From Phaffia rhodozyma (Eukaryota > Basidiomycota > Tremellomycetes > Cystofilobasidiales > Mrakiaceae): DNA of 64,000 nucleotides. Made by a program: the position numbers and the translations under genes. The stretch covers positions 7,501-71,500 of the forward strand of contig JACGZH010000007.1 of NCBI GenBank assembly GCA_014706385.1. The letters run 5' to 3'. The notes beneath the pieces were generated by a model. The model worked only from the letters and a program-made list of their open reading frames with translations, was not told the DNA's origin and made no database searches. Below are positions 52,892 through 64,000 of this stretch, piece by piece. Position 1 is the stretch's first letter, and every line of letters begins with the position of its first letter.

Positions 52892-53176
52892 TGTTGTATA
52901 GAGAACTAAAAGTGGGTAGGTGAGAGGGTGAGAAAATCTGGATGAATCGAGCAACGAAAGGGGATAATCAGATTATTCTCAAATTTCGTGAGAGGAAATA
53001 AAATTAAAATATATACACAGCCCTTTCCATAAGTTACAAGTCACGTTTCACAGATTTTTGACCTCTTCCGCTCCCTCCCTTCAATATTTCTCTTGATCCC
53101 TCATCCACCCGTAGTCTCGACCACTTGCACCTCATACCCTCGTTCTTCCCAACCCACACAAACACTCTTATCTATC
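52892..53176. promoter_or_regulatory. Compact bidirectional promoter, LIA1 / MRT4
   Basis: 285 bp separate two divergent translation-related genes. A TATA-like ATATATAC lies near 53011. T/C-rich leader sequence precedes the MRT4 start. Confidence 0.45.
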
Positions 53177-54541
53177 ATGCCTAAGTCCAAGAGAGAGAAG
53201 GTCGTCTCTTTGACCAAGACCGATAAGAAGACTAAGCAGCACAAGTCTGGTCTGATTGAAGCCGTTCGTCCCTCTTTTCTCTTTTCGCATGATATTTCTT
53301 CTGAACAAGACACAGAGAGTCAAACCTTTTACTTACAGTCCTGCGTGATTGTCTGACCTTACTTATATGCCTTGTTCTCGATCTCTACAACGTCATCTAT
53401 ATGCTCTTCCAACAACCTGCTCGTGTTCGGATGTCCGGTGTGTAATCTTGCGTGTCGTGTTGGGATTGTTCCTTGGTGGGCATGTATCTTGGTGGGAACC
53501 TACAGGTTAGAGAAAGCGCGGATGAGTGGACCTACTGTTGGTTGTTCAACGTCGGAGACATGAGAAACTCGCACTTGAAAGAGGTTCGAGCTGCTTGGAG
53601 AGGGTAAGTCATAGTCTCAGTGATGGTAGCACAGTGTGTTCTTCGACCGTCTAATGATAGTTATGACTTTGAACTATATCTAGAACCGGCCGACTCTTCT
53701 TTGGAAGGAACAAGGTTATGGGCAAGGCTCTGGGAACTACTCCTGAAGACGAGTACAAGGAGGGATTGTCGAAAGTGTCGGCTGTTCGTTCTTTATTTTT
53801 CTGTTCTTTTCCAAATATCCTCAGGCTCACTCGACTCTCCCCTCGATGTCTCAAATAGCAACTTAACGGGCCCACTGGTTTGTTCTTCACCAACCACCCT
53901 CCAAAGGAGACGCTCGAGTACTTCGAGTCTTTCCAGAAGCCCGATTTCGCTCGAGCCGGTAACGTTGCTGCCAGGGATGTTACCCTTCCCGTTGGTTCGT
54001 TATCAGTTTCTGCCTATGCCAACTCCGGTTTCCTCTGTACTGAGTTCTCTTGTATACGTTACAGGTCCTCTTCTCATGTACAACGACCCGACGTCGCCCT
54101 TCCCCCACTCAATGGACCCCCAGCTTCGGAAGCTCGGACTCGCCACTTCTCTTGTTAAAGGTGTTCCCTCATTGACGGCTCCCCATGTAATCTGCAAGAA
54201 GGGTAAAGTACTGACGGCCGAGCAGGCCCAGCTCTTGAAGCTCTGCGGAGAGATGATGGCGTAAGTTCTGTTTGGCATATCTGCACACTATCATCAAAAC
54301 TCCGATGCATTTAACTAACGGATGCATGCTGTCCACTTGTAAATATCTTCCTCGCGCGTGAAAACCGGATCACAGAACGTTCCAGGTGACTCTTTCCGGA
54401 TTCTGGTGTGAGGACCAGGGTTTCAAGGCCGGTCCCTTGACCGCTGCGAACGCACCCAAACCGGCACTCGTGGTCAAGCAACCCAAGGTAGTCGAGAAGA
54501 AGTCGACCGAGGAGATGGATGATGAGGAGGACGACGAGTAG
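53177..54541 (+). CDS. MRT4: Ribosome assembly factor MRT4 (P0-like)
   Basis: Nucleolar paralogue of ribosomal stalk protein P0 that holds its rRNA site until late 60S maturation. Start MPKSKREKVVSLTKTDKKT at 53177, typical of the family. Next exons encode ESADEWTYCWLFNVGDMRNS with LKEVRAAWRG, then TGRLFFGRNKVMGKALG (RNA-binding block), GLFFTNHPPKET-type sequence, LRKLGLATSLVKGVPSL, and a C-terminal insertion-domain end. The last residues are acidic (MDDEEDDE), unlike P0's longer stalk-binding tail, which favours MRT4 over P0. About six exons; one intron exceeds 250 bases. Confidence 0.9.
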
Positions 54542-55071
54542 AAATCATGAATCGATCTTTATCTACTTCTCTTTGGTCTTTTTATTCCTTTTTCTGTTTC
54601 TCCTCTTAGTCGTTTTCTTCTTGGCCCCGTGTGCTATTTCCATTTGGTTCTTTCCATCCTTTTATACGGCATGTGCCTGTTTCTCCGTCTGTAATACCAC
54701 TCCGCCCTCCTCTTCCCATCCTCCACTCTCTACAACCTTCAGATCTCGTCCCCGGCACGCTCATTGTTGCGATCAACTCTAGATGGTTCCTCTATTCTTT
54801 TGATAGAAAACAAAAATGGAACTATGAGCAGTTCTTCTCGTGTTTGGGCATGGATGACTGAGTGACACTTATGTAACTTTTGCTTATCTGATAAACTCAT
54901 ATATGCATATCAAATATACAGATTACATAATCTGTCACCCTCTTCTGATTTGTTCCTCCCCCATCGCGTCTTTTTTCTGTGCACTTCAACCTCTTAACGT
55001 CGATTCCCATCCTTCTGTTACCTATATTCATTTCATCTCGTTTCTCTTTCGTCATCTCCATCGAAACTCGC
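54542..55071. other. MRT4 3' flank and Lon promoter
   Basis: T/C-rich stretch (54550-54620) then AT-rich sequence. No gene supported. Confidence 0.45.
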
Positions 55072-58000
55072 ATGCTGTCTCGATCCTCCTCAAGGTTGGC
55101 ACACGCTCACCAGAGGGCTGTCACAAGGACTCTGTCTTCTTTGGCACCTCGAATACTTTCCCTTAACTCACTCAGACCTCCACCTGTCGCTTCCATCGTG
55201 ACGGCATCCATTCCATCAAACGTCCGATCCTTTTCTTCCACCTGGACGAACCTCTCTAGCAGACGAAGCTGGGAGAACCCTGTGAGCAAGGAAGATGAGG
55301 ACGCTGATTTGGAAGGCGAGGGGGATACACCTGCTGCTGATGTTAAGGACCAGAAGGCTCTGGAAGCTGATAGCAAGGCCTCTGCTGCTGCCTCAAAGAC
55401 CGATCCCGCTGCTGCCGACCCTTCCTCAGCCGCCACTTCCACGTTGACTAGTAAAACATCACAAAAGCCGGACGGTCTTCCTGAAGACTTCTTCTCTTCC
55501 CAATCGACATCGACATCGACATCGACCACGTCTCCATCTTCTTCCATTTCCACCGCCACCGGATCGGGATCATCGACCTCGACCTCATCGTCGGTTCCTC
55601 CCGGTGCGTCGCCTTCGTCGGACAGTACCTCCCCTCCACCGGCAGCAGCAGCCGCCCCTCCCTCGTCTAATTCTCCTCCTGCCACAGCAGAAATCAAGCC
55701 AAAATCGAGAGGCAATAAGGGTGGAAGGTCTAGTAAGATCAAGGTCATCAAAACACCTGTTCCCAAGTACGACCAAGTCTTAGTCATCCCTGTGACGACG
55801 AGCTTCCTCCCACCTTGGAAGAAATGTACGTCTCGATTATCTATCCTCTCTTTCTTTTAATCTTCAGCTCAACCAACAATCCCCTTCTTCCTTCTTGAAT
55901 TTATCGACATAGTCTTCACTGTTACCAACCCTGCTGTCATTAAAGCGGTGAGACACCTGATCTCTGAGAAAATCGACTACGTTGGAGTTTATAGGTATGC
56001 ACACGACTATATGTTATCATTCAATTTACTATCCTTGCTGACTAAATTATCGGCTCCTCTAATCCGATTCAATAGTCTCAAGGGTGAGAATACCGATATC
56101 ATTCACGACAAATCCGAAGTCCACACCACTGGTCTCTATTGCCACATCGATGAATTTCAGCCCATATCCGCTCCTGCCGGTCAGACAGATCCTGATGTGG
56201 AGGAGGCTTGGCAGATGCGTCTTCAGCCACTGAGCAGGATTACAATCGACTCTGTTACTGTCGAGGAAAACGCGACGGGGGTAGTTGAAAATGAAACCGT
56301 GATAGCCGAGGCGAATGAGGGGCCGGAGGCTGGTGTGACTAGTTTCGAAAAGAGCGAAGACGATACTCAGCCAGTCACCAAGAAGAGCGAAGGTTTGCCT
56401 TTCCTGTCCACTCTCGAGCACGCCGATAGGGAACGCGTCTGATATTTAAGTTTTCTTGACTTATGCCTTGGGATATCACAGGCAGGAGCTCTGACGAGGT
56501 GACAAGCTTTGAGTCCGAACCCGAGGATGGTTCGTATCACTTGTGCCGTTTACATTAGGTTATGGGCTACCCAGACATAGCTGATTATGCCTCTACTTGA
56601 TCTTTACACAGCTCTTCCTACAAAGACCCCTATTGAAGTCCTCTCTGCGCATCCCGTTTCGATCGCACAGATTACTCATGTTGCTGACAGCCCTGCTCCC
56701 GCAAAGAACACGATCGCTTACTCGGACCTTACTCAACTTGATCTCGAACTAAATGCGACATTTACCGAACTTTGTGAGCGGTCCCCCGGCTACCGGCAGG
56801 CGCTCTCGTCGGTCTTGCCCGAGTACAGCGCTATCTTGACCCTACCTCTCGGAGAACGATGCGATCTCATGGCTGGAACCTCGCCCAACACCACCCCTGT
56901 TGAGATACAGGAGCTTCTTGATTGTGTTTCCCTAGAAGAACGATCAAAGTTGGTGACCAGGATTTTAAGAAACGAAGTCATGAGGCATGACATGCGAGCC
57001 AAGATTGCTGGCGAGATGAAGTCTAGGCTGGATGAGAGGCAGAAGGAAGTTATTCTCATGGAGCAGATGAGGGCAATCAAGAAGGAGCTTGGCCAGGCTG
57101 ATGGAAAGGGCGATGTCAAGGATAACTTGGTGGAGAAGTTTAAACAGGCGGCCGAGGGATTGGTTATGCCTGAGCAGGTCAAACAAGTCTTTGATAGTGA
57201 GTTGAGCAAGCTCTCCATGATCGAGCCCAACTCGAGCGAGTTCAAGTTCGTCCTCCTTCCATACCCTTGTCTTGCACCACTCTTTTCTTCCTCACTTGTA
57301 CTGATATCTGTTCCAAATTTTCAGTGTCGTCCGAACATACTTGGAGTGGATTACCTCCCTTCCATTCGGAAAGCGAACGGTTGATTCTTTCAACCTTCCT
57401 CAGTCCCTTCGGATCCTCAACGAAGATCACTATGGTTTAAAAGATGTCAAGGATCGAATTCTCGAGTTCCTTGCAGTTGGAAAGCTTCGGGGAACAGTTG
57501 AGGGTAAAATCTTGTGTTTGGTTGGGCCTCCAGGAGTTGGAAAAACAAGTATCGCCAAGGTTCGTCCTCTTGAGGTTCACAATAGGTGTTGAAAATCATA
57601 AGCTCACGGTCGTTCTTCGCACGCCCTTCATAGTCGATTGCTAGAGCTTTAGAGAGGAAGTTCTACCGTGTTTCGGTTGGAGGCCTTCGTGATGTGGCCG
57701 AAATCAAGGGGCATCGACGAACCTACGTCGCGTAAGTTTCTCCTTGCTCTCTTTTCCTTGTGAACTTCAACAGCTTCTTAACTAGCTTGTTCTCCTATAG
57801 CGCCATGCCCGGTAAAGCGGTTCAAGCATTGAAGCAGACCCAGGCAGAAAACCCTCTCATTTTGATCGATGAGATCGACAAGATCTCTGGTGGAGGCTCC
57901 GCTAATGGTTCATATGGCGGCGACCCTAGTTCTGCCTTATTAGAAATGTTGGATCCTGAGCAAAACGGAAACTTCACCGATCACTAGTAAGTTTGGTCTT

Positions 58001-59692
58001 GGCCGTCTAATCCTTTCTCTTCAACGTACGATTGATCTTGTCGTTAATCATATTTTCTCTTTCATATCTTGAAGTATGGACCTTCCTATCGATCTTTCCA
58101 AGGTTTTATTCGTATGCACAGCCAACATGCTTAACACGATTCCTGCTCCGTTGTTGGATCGAATGGAGGTCCTTGAGGTTTCTGGTTACGTCTCAGACGA
58201 GAAGAAAGAGATCGCAAGGAACTACTTGATGCCTCAAGCCAAGAAGGCTTCTGGACTAGAGACGGCCGATGTAACGATTGAGGACGGAGCGGTCGACGGA
58301 CTGATTCAGTACTACTGCCGGGAGAGTGGTGTCCGAAACCTGAAGAAGCAGATTGAGAAGGTACGTCTCTTCATTCTCGATACATAACACAAGGTGAAGA
58401 CACATTCTCATCAACCCCGCTTGGATCAACCGTTTGGGTGGAATAGATCTACCGGAAGGCCGCATTTAAGATCGTCCAGGATATTGACGAATCTGAGCCT
58501 GCCAAGACCGAGGTCGAAGTCGAGGCCGCTACCTCTGCTACTACTCCACCAGCTCAAGGCACTGTGCCTGAACCCACTGTTTCGTCCGCGACTCTCGAAG
58601 CCGAAGCCGAAAAAGTAACCTCTTCATCCTCGGAGTTGAAGACTCCGAGCGAAACTCTTCCTACTGGTACCACGACGACCCAACAGGTCAAACCGCTCTC
58701 CATCCCCACCACGGTGTCGATGCGCATAACAGGCGACAACCTGAAGGATTATGTGGGACCTCCGGTGTACCAAAAGGATAGAATATACTCGACGGCACCG
58801 CCGCCGGGAGTTAGCAACGGTTTGGGTTACACTGGAAATGGAGCGGGCGCGTTGATGCCCATCGAGGTTACCGTGAGTTACGTTCTTTCTCTTCAAACGC
58901 TACTATCGTTTGTTAATCATGGTCCATTCGATTGTTCCTACCAAAAAGGTCATGCCTGGTAAGGGCGCTGTCCAGACGACGGGTAAGCTTGGAGAGGTCA
59001 TCAACGAGTCTGTCAAGATCGCTGTATCCTATCTTCGAGCGAACGCTTTCAATCTCGGTATTGTTAGCAAAGAGACGGATATTATTCTCGGAGGAAATTC
59101 CGATCAGGATATCCATCTGCATATGCCTGAGGGTGCGATTGGTAAGGATGGACCGAGTGCCGGTACGGCCATCCTGACCGCGCTTGTCAGTTTGATGACG
59201 AAGACTAGAGTTGACCCAGACATTGGTCAGTTCTTCTTTACTCATTGTCAATTTGATGTTGGCCGATAAATACAACCCAACTAACTTTGTGTTCAAATTT
59301 GGGTTGGCCAATACAGCTATGACTGGAGAAATCACTCTTGGTGGCCAAGTTTTGCCAGTTGGAGGACTCAAGGAGAAGATCCTTGCCGCCCACCGAGCGA
59401 ATATCAAGAGTTCGTATTTTTTCCTTCTTCCGCTTCATTTCGTCTTGTCGTGTTAATAGTCATTTTGTATTGTCAATTTTCAGAGCTTATCGTTCCCGCC
59501 GCTTGCCGAGGTGACATTGAGGCCAACGTCCATGCCTCTGTCAAGCAAGGCATCGAGATCATCTATGTCAACCACGTCCGAGAGGTTCTCTACGAAGTCT
59601 TTGGCGATCTTCATGGACAATGGAAGGACAAGTACCCGCTTTTGGATATTTACATGCCCGAATCGGCCAAACAAGATTCTATCACGCTCTAA
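55072..59692 (+). CDS. PIM1: Mitochondrial Lon protease
   Basis: ATP-dependent serine protease of the mitochondrial matrix. Start [19 protein letters not shown], an Arg/Ser-rich presequence without acids. A Ser/Ala/Pro-rich linker follows, then the N-domain ([22 protein letters not shown]). The AAA+ module has Walker [13 protein letters not shown], Walker [10 protein letters not shown] and arginine-finger region [13 protein letters not shown]. The protease domain carries the catalytic Ser in [16 protein letters not shown] and Lys in [13 protein letters not shown]. Between AAA+ and protease parts (58441-58860) lies a Thr/Glu/Ala-rich insertion, longer than in bacterial Lon but typical in position of fungal PIM1. 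The stop follows KQDSITL. More than ten introns. Peroxisomal Lon is excluded by the presequence and the lack of a C-terminal SKL-like signal. Confidence 0.93.
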
Positions 59693-60206
59693 AAAAGTGA
59701 AATGAAAGTGTTTCGATCTTATATAGTTTAGTTTTGTCTCGAAGGTCGCATAGGGGGGTTTCTTTCATGTCTTCTTTCTCTCTTGTCTGTGTTTTCTTGC
59801 GACTACCATATCTCCAACCATAACGGAGCCTTCTTTACGTCTCGTTTTTCTCCCCACGTTTCGTTTACCTCTTCTCGTCCTTTTCATCTCGAGCCCAGTT
59901 TTCTCCGCTCTGCTCTCATTTTCACTTTCATCTAAAGTTCAGTCTCGGCTCTATGTATTCTTTATAACGTAAATATGAGAAAAGAAATGTTCTCAATCGT
60001 TTGCTTGTCATCTTATGGAGTCAGTCTCGAGGGATCGTCTTATTGGCTGGCGAAATTGAGCGATGAAAAGACGGGAGGGAAAAAACGGCCATTGATCGTC
60101 GGTTCCGTTCTTCAATTTCTCGTTTTTTTCTGGCTTGTACTCTACCCTTAGTTGTAGATCTGATCGTTCCCACAAAAGATAATGGAAACCAAGATTCACA
60201 TTTAGT
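59693..60206. other. Convergent spacer, Lon / PMT2
   Basis: T/C-rich 3' region of the Lon gene. No gene supported. Confidence 0.5.
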
Positions 60207-63200
60207 TCATGGTCCCTAGAACATGGAAAGAAGAAGAATAAAAGATGCTGAAAGAAAGAAGAAAAGACCTACATTCCAGCTCTTCCTCCACTTGAGTCCC
60301 CAATGGTCCTCCACCAGCCCATCGATCCCGAAACTGACTCCTTTGAACCACCAAAAGACTAGAATCACCGCTCCTGCAAACAGTCCGAAAAAGATGGCTT
60401 TCGCCCGGAGAGTTAATCTCCTGTTCGAAAATATGAAGTGATCGGTCAAGTGTCCGACCATGAGGACGGAAAACCATAGAGGAGGAAGGTAATGGTGTAG
60501 ATAGGTGACTCGTCCCATGATTAGGAATGGAAGGAAGTGAAGGGCCCAGCCTCCGAAAGATAGCTTGATCCCAAAGATAAATCGATCCCATTCACCTAAG
60601 AGGGAAGGAGCAGAGCCAAAAGAAGATCAGCCTTTTCTGCTTCCTCGATTTCTTACATGTAAATGATGGGTATGATTAATCACTTACCAATTCCAAAATC
60701 GTTGTACTTCCGCTGTCCTCTAAAAAGGTAGAGCCCCACGACGACAACGGAAAGAACCAAACTGAAACTTCCCGACCACCAAACGACAGGGTTTCCGATC
60801 AAGTAATACTTCGATTGTTCAGCCGACCAACCACACATCCTGAGACCCAAGTAGAGCCATGGCCAATCAAACGGATTCGAAGCGAGAATATCCTCCTTGT
60901 CTGGATCTGGGACGAGCGCGTTATTCGAGGTCATCATCGCTACGTTCAGATGCCAGAAATCGGAAAAGAACGGAGATTTGTAGAGCTTGGCGTCTCCTTT
61001 AGGGACTGGAGAAATAATAGACCAGATCAGAAACGGTGAGGGGAGAAGAAAGCAGTCAGATCAAATAGCAGGAGAAAGGTGACGGGAAAGACCTACGTCG
61101 TTCGTTCCAGTGACTCTCGATGTTCCAATACGTATGAGGATCTTTTGGGTTGTTGTCCTTATCGCACGAGACCTCAATCTGCTTGAACCCCCACTGAGGC
61201 AACACACCGTTCGCCGCTCTGATATAACAACCCGAATTGAGATGTCTGATCCTCATCCTCGTGGTCAAACTATGAATTCTTTTCTTAACCTCATCCTTCT
61301 TCCCACGAACAGTATCGTCCACGACCTCGATCACCCAATAGTCATTCGCGTCACCGATAGTAGCATTCCCATAGCAGGAAACTTCATTGTTGGTCTTCGT
61401 CACCGGGGCGACTACTGGGTGAGAGTGAAGGTTTCGACCGGTTGCAGCATGTACAAGCCGAACTATATCTCCATCTTGGAGGAATTTGATATCGTCTTCA
61501 GATCCGATAGGATCGGCTTCCCAAGTGGGGGTGATGACCCATTGATTGTTATCATCCTTGTAATGATAACACGTGACTTGCTGTTGGAAGGAACCGACAG
61601 GGTATGTCTGAATATGGGAATGAAGGAGACCGCCTCCATAACCGACGTTCTTTAGTGTAACCTTCGAACCAAACGCCGCCTCTGTTTTTAAAGAAGAAGT
61701 TCTCATCGAGTGTTAAAGAACCAAAACACAATAGAGAGTGAGGAAGAAGAGGTAAACTCACCGAGCGGGTTTTGAATGAAATCGTTTCCGTTCAAGTTAG
61801 CTTGGAACAACGAGCTCATCTGGGAATCACCTGGTCCGGTATTTCTCAAGATCAAGAAATGAAGCTTGAAGCTGAGTAGATACACCGACACGGGAATTAT
61901 GATGAAGCCTACGATTCGAGCTATCCAATGTCGGACGTAAGTCCTCTAAAGAAAGGGGTTTTGTTTTGTATTTAATTCAATTTCAAATCAATCAGACTTG
62001 CCTGCCAGAAATACAATCAGAACAGAAAGTAGAAAGCAGAAAGATACAGAGAACGTACAAAGGGCATGGAAAGGTCGCCAAACTTGTCCCAAAGATCCTC
62101 GATAGTGTAGAGTCCGACAAGAGCGGTCACAAACAACCCGACCCATTTGACACTGAGATATTCCAAAATGGCGACAAGACGAAAAGGTTAGTTTTCGGAT
62201 TGCAACGAGCTCTTGACACGCAACAGCAAAGAGACCGACCTAATGACACAACCAATAGAAAGACCGGTAAACACAAGCCAAAGCCACCAATCATCCGAGA
62301 ACGAGCTGGCATGCACCAATTTTCCAAAACCAGGTCAGGAATCAGCAATAGGCGCGCGCTTGCGTATTCCCTTCAACTCAAACCCCTCTATGCCAAGGGC
62401 AGACATACTCTTGTTGTTGGTTATGGAAGTTAACGAGTCCAAGGACAGTAGTGAACGTAAAAAGAAGGAGCATGGAGTCTAGCAGGATGAACCTAGAGAT
62501 CGTAAGCCACCCCACATCTACATCGCTCATCGTTAAGGATAAAAATAGAAAGTGGATGACTGTTAACGAATCTGATTGTCACCCCCTATAAGAAATGTTT
62601 AAAATCGACCAACCGAGGAGAACCATGAGTGTGACTAAATGACAGGCGAACCGACTCCAACCAAGCCCTCTGGCGGTGTACCATCCGACAGGAACCATGA
62701 GCACACCATAGGTGGCCATGTACATCCGCCAGATAGTATAGTGCAGAGTAGGAGGGTAGACCTCCCCTGATTTAAAGTCGAAGCTTCCATCATAGCCAGA
62801 AAATAGACCGGCCAGGCCGACAAGCATCTTTCCTAAGGGCGGATGAACACTAGAGAGGAAAGGAGACGGGGAAAGGAATCTCAGCTTTGAAAGAAATTCA
62901 ATCTCGGATGTTTGTAACAAAAGGCAACGTACTCAAAGTAAAATTCTCCTCTGAGGTAATGCGATCCGAACTTTCCTGATGAGCATTGAGAGGAAGCAAC
63001 AAAGTGCTAGTCAGTATTTCCTTGTCTTCGTGCGTCACTTCAATGAATATACTCCTGATACAAGGAAGGAGGTCGGACAAACCAAAGTGGGCCTATGAAA
63101 AGACCATGAACGAAGATTCCAAATCTTTTAGTACCCGTGTGATCTTCTCATCATTGGTATTGCCGTCATCGGCGAGGGAAAATGTATTGAAGAACTAACC

Positions 63201-63920
63201 TCGTCCCAAACGACAGAGTTGCTCTTTCCGATCTTCCAGTACCTAGTGATCATTGAAAGGATCAGATAACCTAGCGGGATGAGGTGTTCTGAGTTGTTTT
63301 CGATGAATTCCTTCTACATGATCAGAGATTACAATGAGGATAGAGAGCGCATACGAAAACAATCAGTCTAGTCAGCTCTTCTTTCTCTTCATGGACGAGA
63401 GATTGACGACTAGAGCCGTGAGGAGGATGGCGAGTGAACACAGACATCTCCGTCGTGGCGACACACATGTCTCTTAGAGTCAAACAAAAAGAAGAGAGAA
63501 ACGAACCCAGTTCTTGGCAGGCGGCTTGAACGCTGGTCTGACTCTTCTTTCTTTTCCGGGCCTATCCCTTTCAAGCTGATTACTACCTCCTTGCCTTCCA
63601 CCGTCAACTCCAAACTGTCTCATCTCTATACCTCCACCTGAGCCTCGATTATCGATCTCTTCTGCTGGATCTGCTCCTGCTCCGAGTTTCCCTCTTCGCC
63701 TGGAAGCTGGGTTTCCTCCTACTGGATTGATATCCATGTGAGAGCTGTTCAAGAGTGGCTGATTGAAATGTTGTTGATGATGATGATGTGAAGGAGGGTT
63801 ATGATGGAGCGGTAACCCTAGATCCTCAGTATCCTGGTAGTCTGTGGAGAACGTTAGGTCCGGGTGTGTCGAAGAGCTGGGAGGGTGAGTATCTGATCGG
63901 GAGGAATATCCTCTCTGCAT
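60207..63920 (-). CDS. PMT2: Protein O-mannosyltransferase, PMT2 type
   Basis: ER membrane enzyme moving mannose from dolichol-phosphate-mannose to Ser/Thr of secreted proteins. The ATG at 63920 opens a long polar N-terminus (His and Asn runs). The luminal catalytic loop is readable: NSVVWDE (the essential DE pair), FGSHYLRGEFYFE and VHPPLGKMLVGLAGLFSGYD. A MIR region follows with LLHSHIQTYPVGS, QQVTCYHYKDDNNQW, LHSHPVVAP and LPQWGFKQIEVSC; these wordings favour PMT2 over PMT1 or PMT4. The C-terminal membrane part includes YLHHYLPPLWFSVLMVGH and a final short exon after an intron, stop at 60207. About ten introns. Pmt2 usually acts as a heterodimer with a Pmt1-type partner, which is not in this window. 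Confidence 0.9.
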
Positions 63921-64000
63921 CAGAGTAGAATTATTGACTAATCGGCCTTCCTGAACTAAGAAAGAAAGGAGCGATGGGTGTTGTAAGAGAGAATAGAGGA
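63921..64000. other. Right edge, upstream of PMT2
   Basis: Only 80 bases of the PMT2 5' flank are present; nothing can be assigned. Confidence 0.4.

Noticed and set aside
55107..55787. 226-codon minus-strand frame opposite the Lon linker
   Set aside because: Antisense of a Ser/Ala/Pro-rich coding region; low complexity.

Overview
The window is nuclear DNA of a filamentous or yeast-like fungus, most likely a basidiomycete. The genes are cut into many short exons by 50-150 nt GT-AG introns. Both tRNA genes carry short introns at the canonical position. Fungus-specific families are present: a velvet regulator, a Zn2Cys6 factor, a protein O-mannosyltransferase, a Dal5-type permease and an aspartyl-tRNA synthetase fused to an aminoacyl-transferase domain. 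I cannot place it below phylum from sequence alone. Exon joins were made by eye, so internal exon limits are approximate unless exact numbers are given.

Left third (1-17.4 kb), gene-poor and repeat-rich. It starts with a non-LTR retrotransposon ORF that has a reverse transcriptase and a C-terminal zinc finger plus restriction-like nuclease (214-2895), followed by 10-bp tandem repeats and a pyrimidine tract. Next come a GT25 glycosyltransferase (minus), a decayed histidine acid phosphatase fragment, tRNA-Leu(CAG) and tRNA-His(GTG), a DHA2-like MFS transporter (minus), a remnant of a Fanzor (eukaryotic TnpB-like RNA-guided nuclease) gene at about 12.2-13.1 kb, and a Dal5-like MFS permease (minus). 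Sequence just downstream of the Fanzor remnant recurs as a diverged inverted copy at about 6.86-6.99 kb, which suggests a dispersed mobile element.

Middle (17.4-36.5 kb), housekeeping genes: SCY1-like pseudokinase (+), SSF1/Peter Pan Brix protein (-), AspRS-DUF2156 fusion matching ergosteryl-aspartate synthase ErdS (+), poly(A)-binding protein PAB1 (-) and a SET-MYND (SMYD-like) protein (+). The spacers contain long homopurine/homopyrimidine tracts, poly-G runs and a 118-bp (CA)n tract.

Right third (36.5-64 kb): Zn2Cys6 transcription factor (-), a putatively GPI-anchored GH13 alpha-amylase-like enzyme (-), a velvet-domain regulator (+), deoxyhypusine hydroxylase (-), MRT4 (+), mitochondrial Lon protease (+) and a PMT2-type O-mannosyltransferase (-, complete at the right edge).

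Several genes share a theme of protein synthesis and ribosome assembly (SSF1, AspRS fusion, PAB1, deoxyhypusine hydroxylase, MRT4, two tRNAs). Another set fits the cell surface (GT25, GPI amylase, PMT2, two MFS carriers). Nothing shows that these sets are co-regulated. The most notable observations are the Fanzor remnant with its repeat, the ErdS-type fusion and the GPI-anchored amylase with altered conserved region I.
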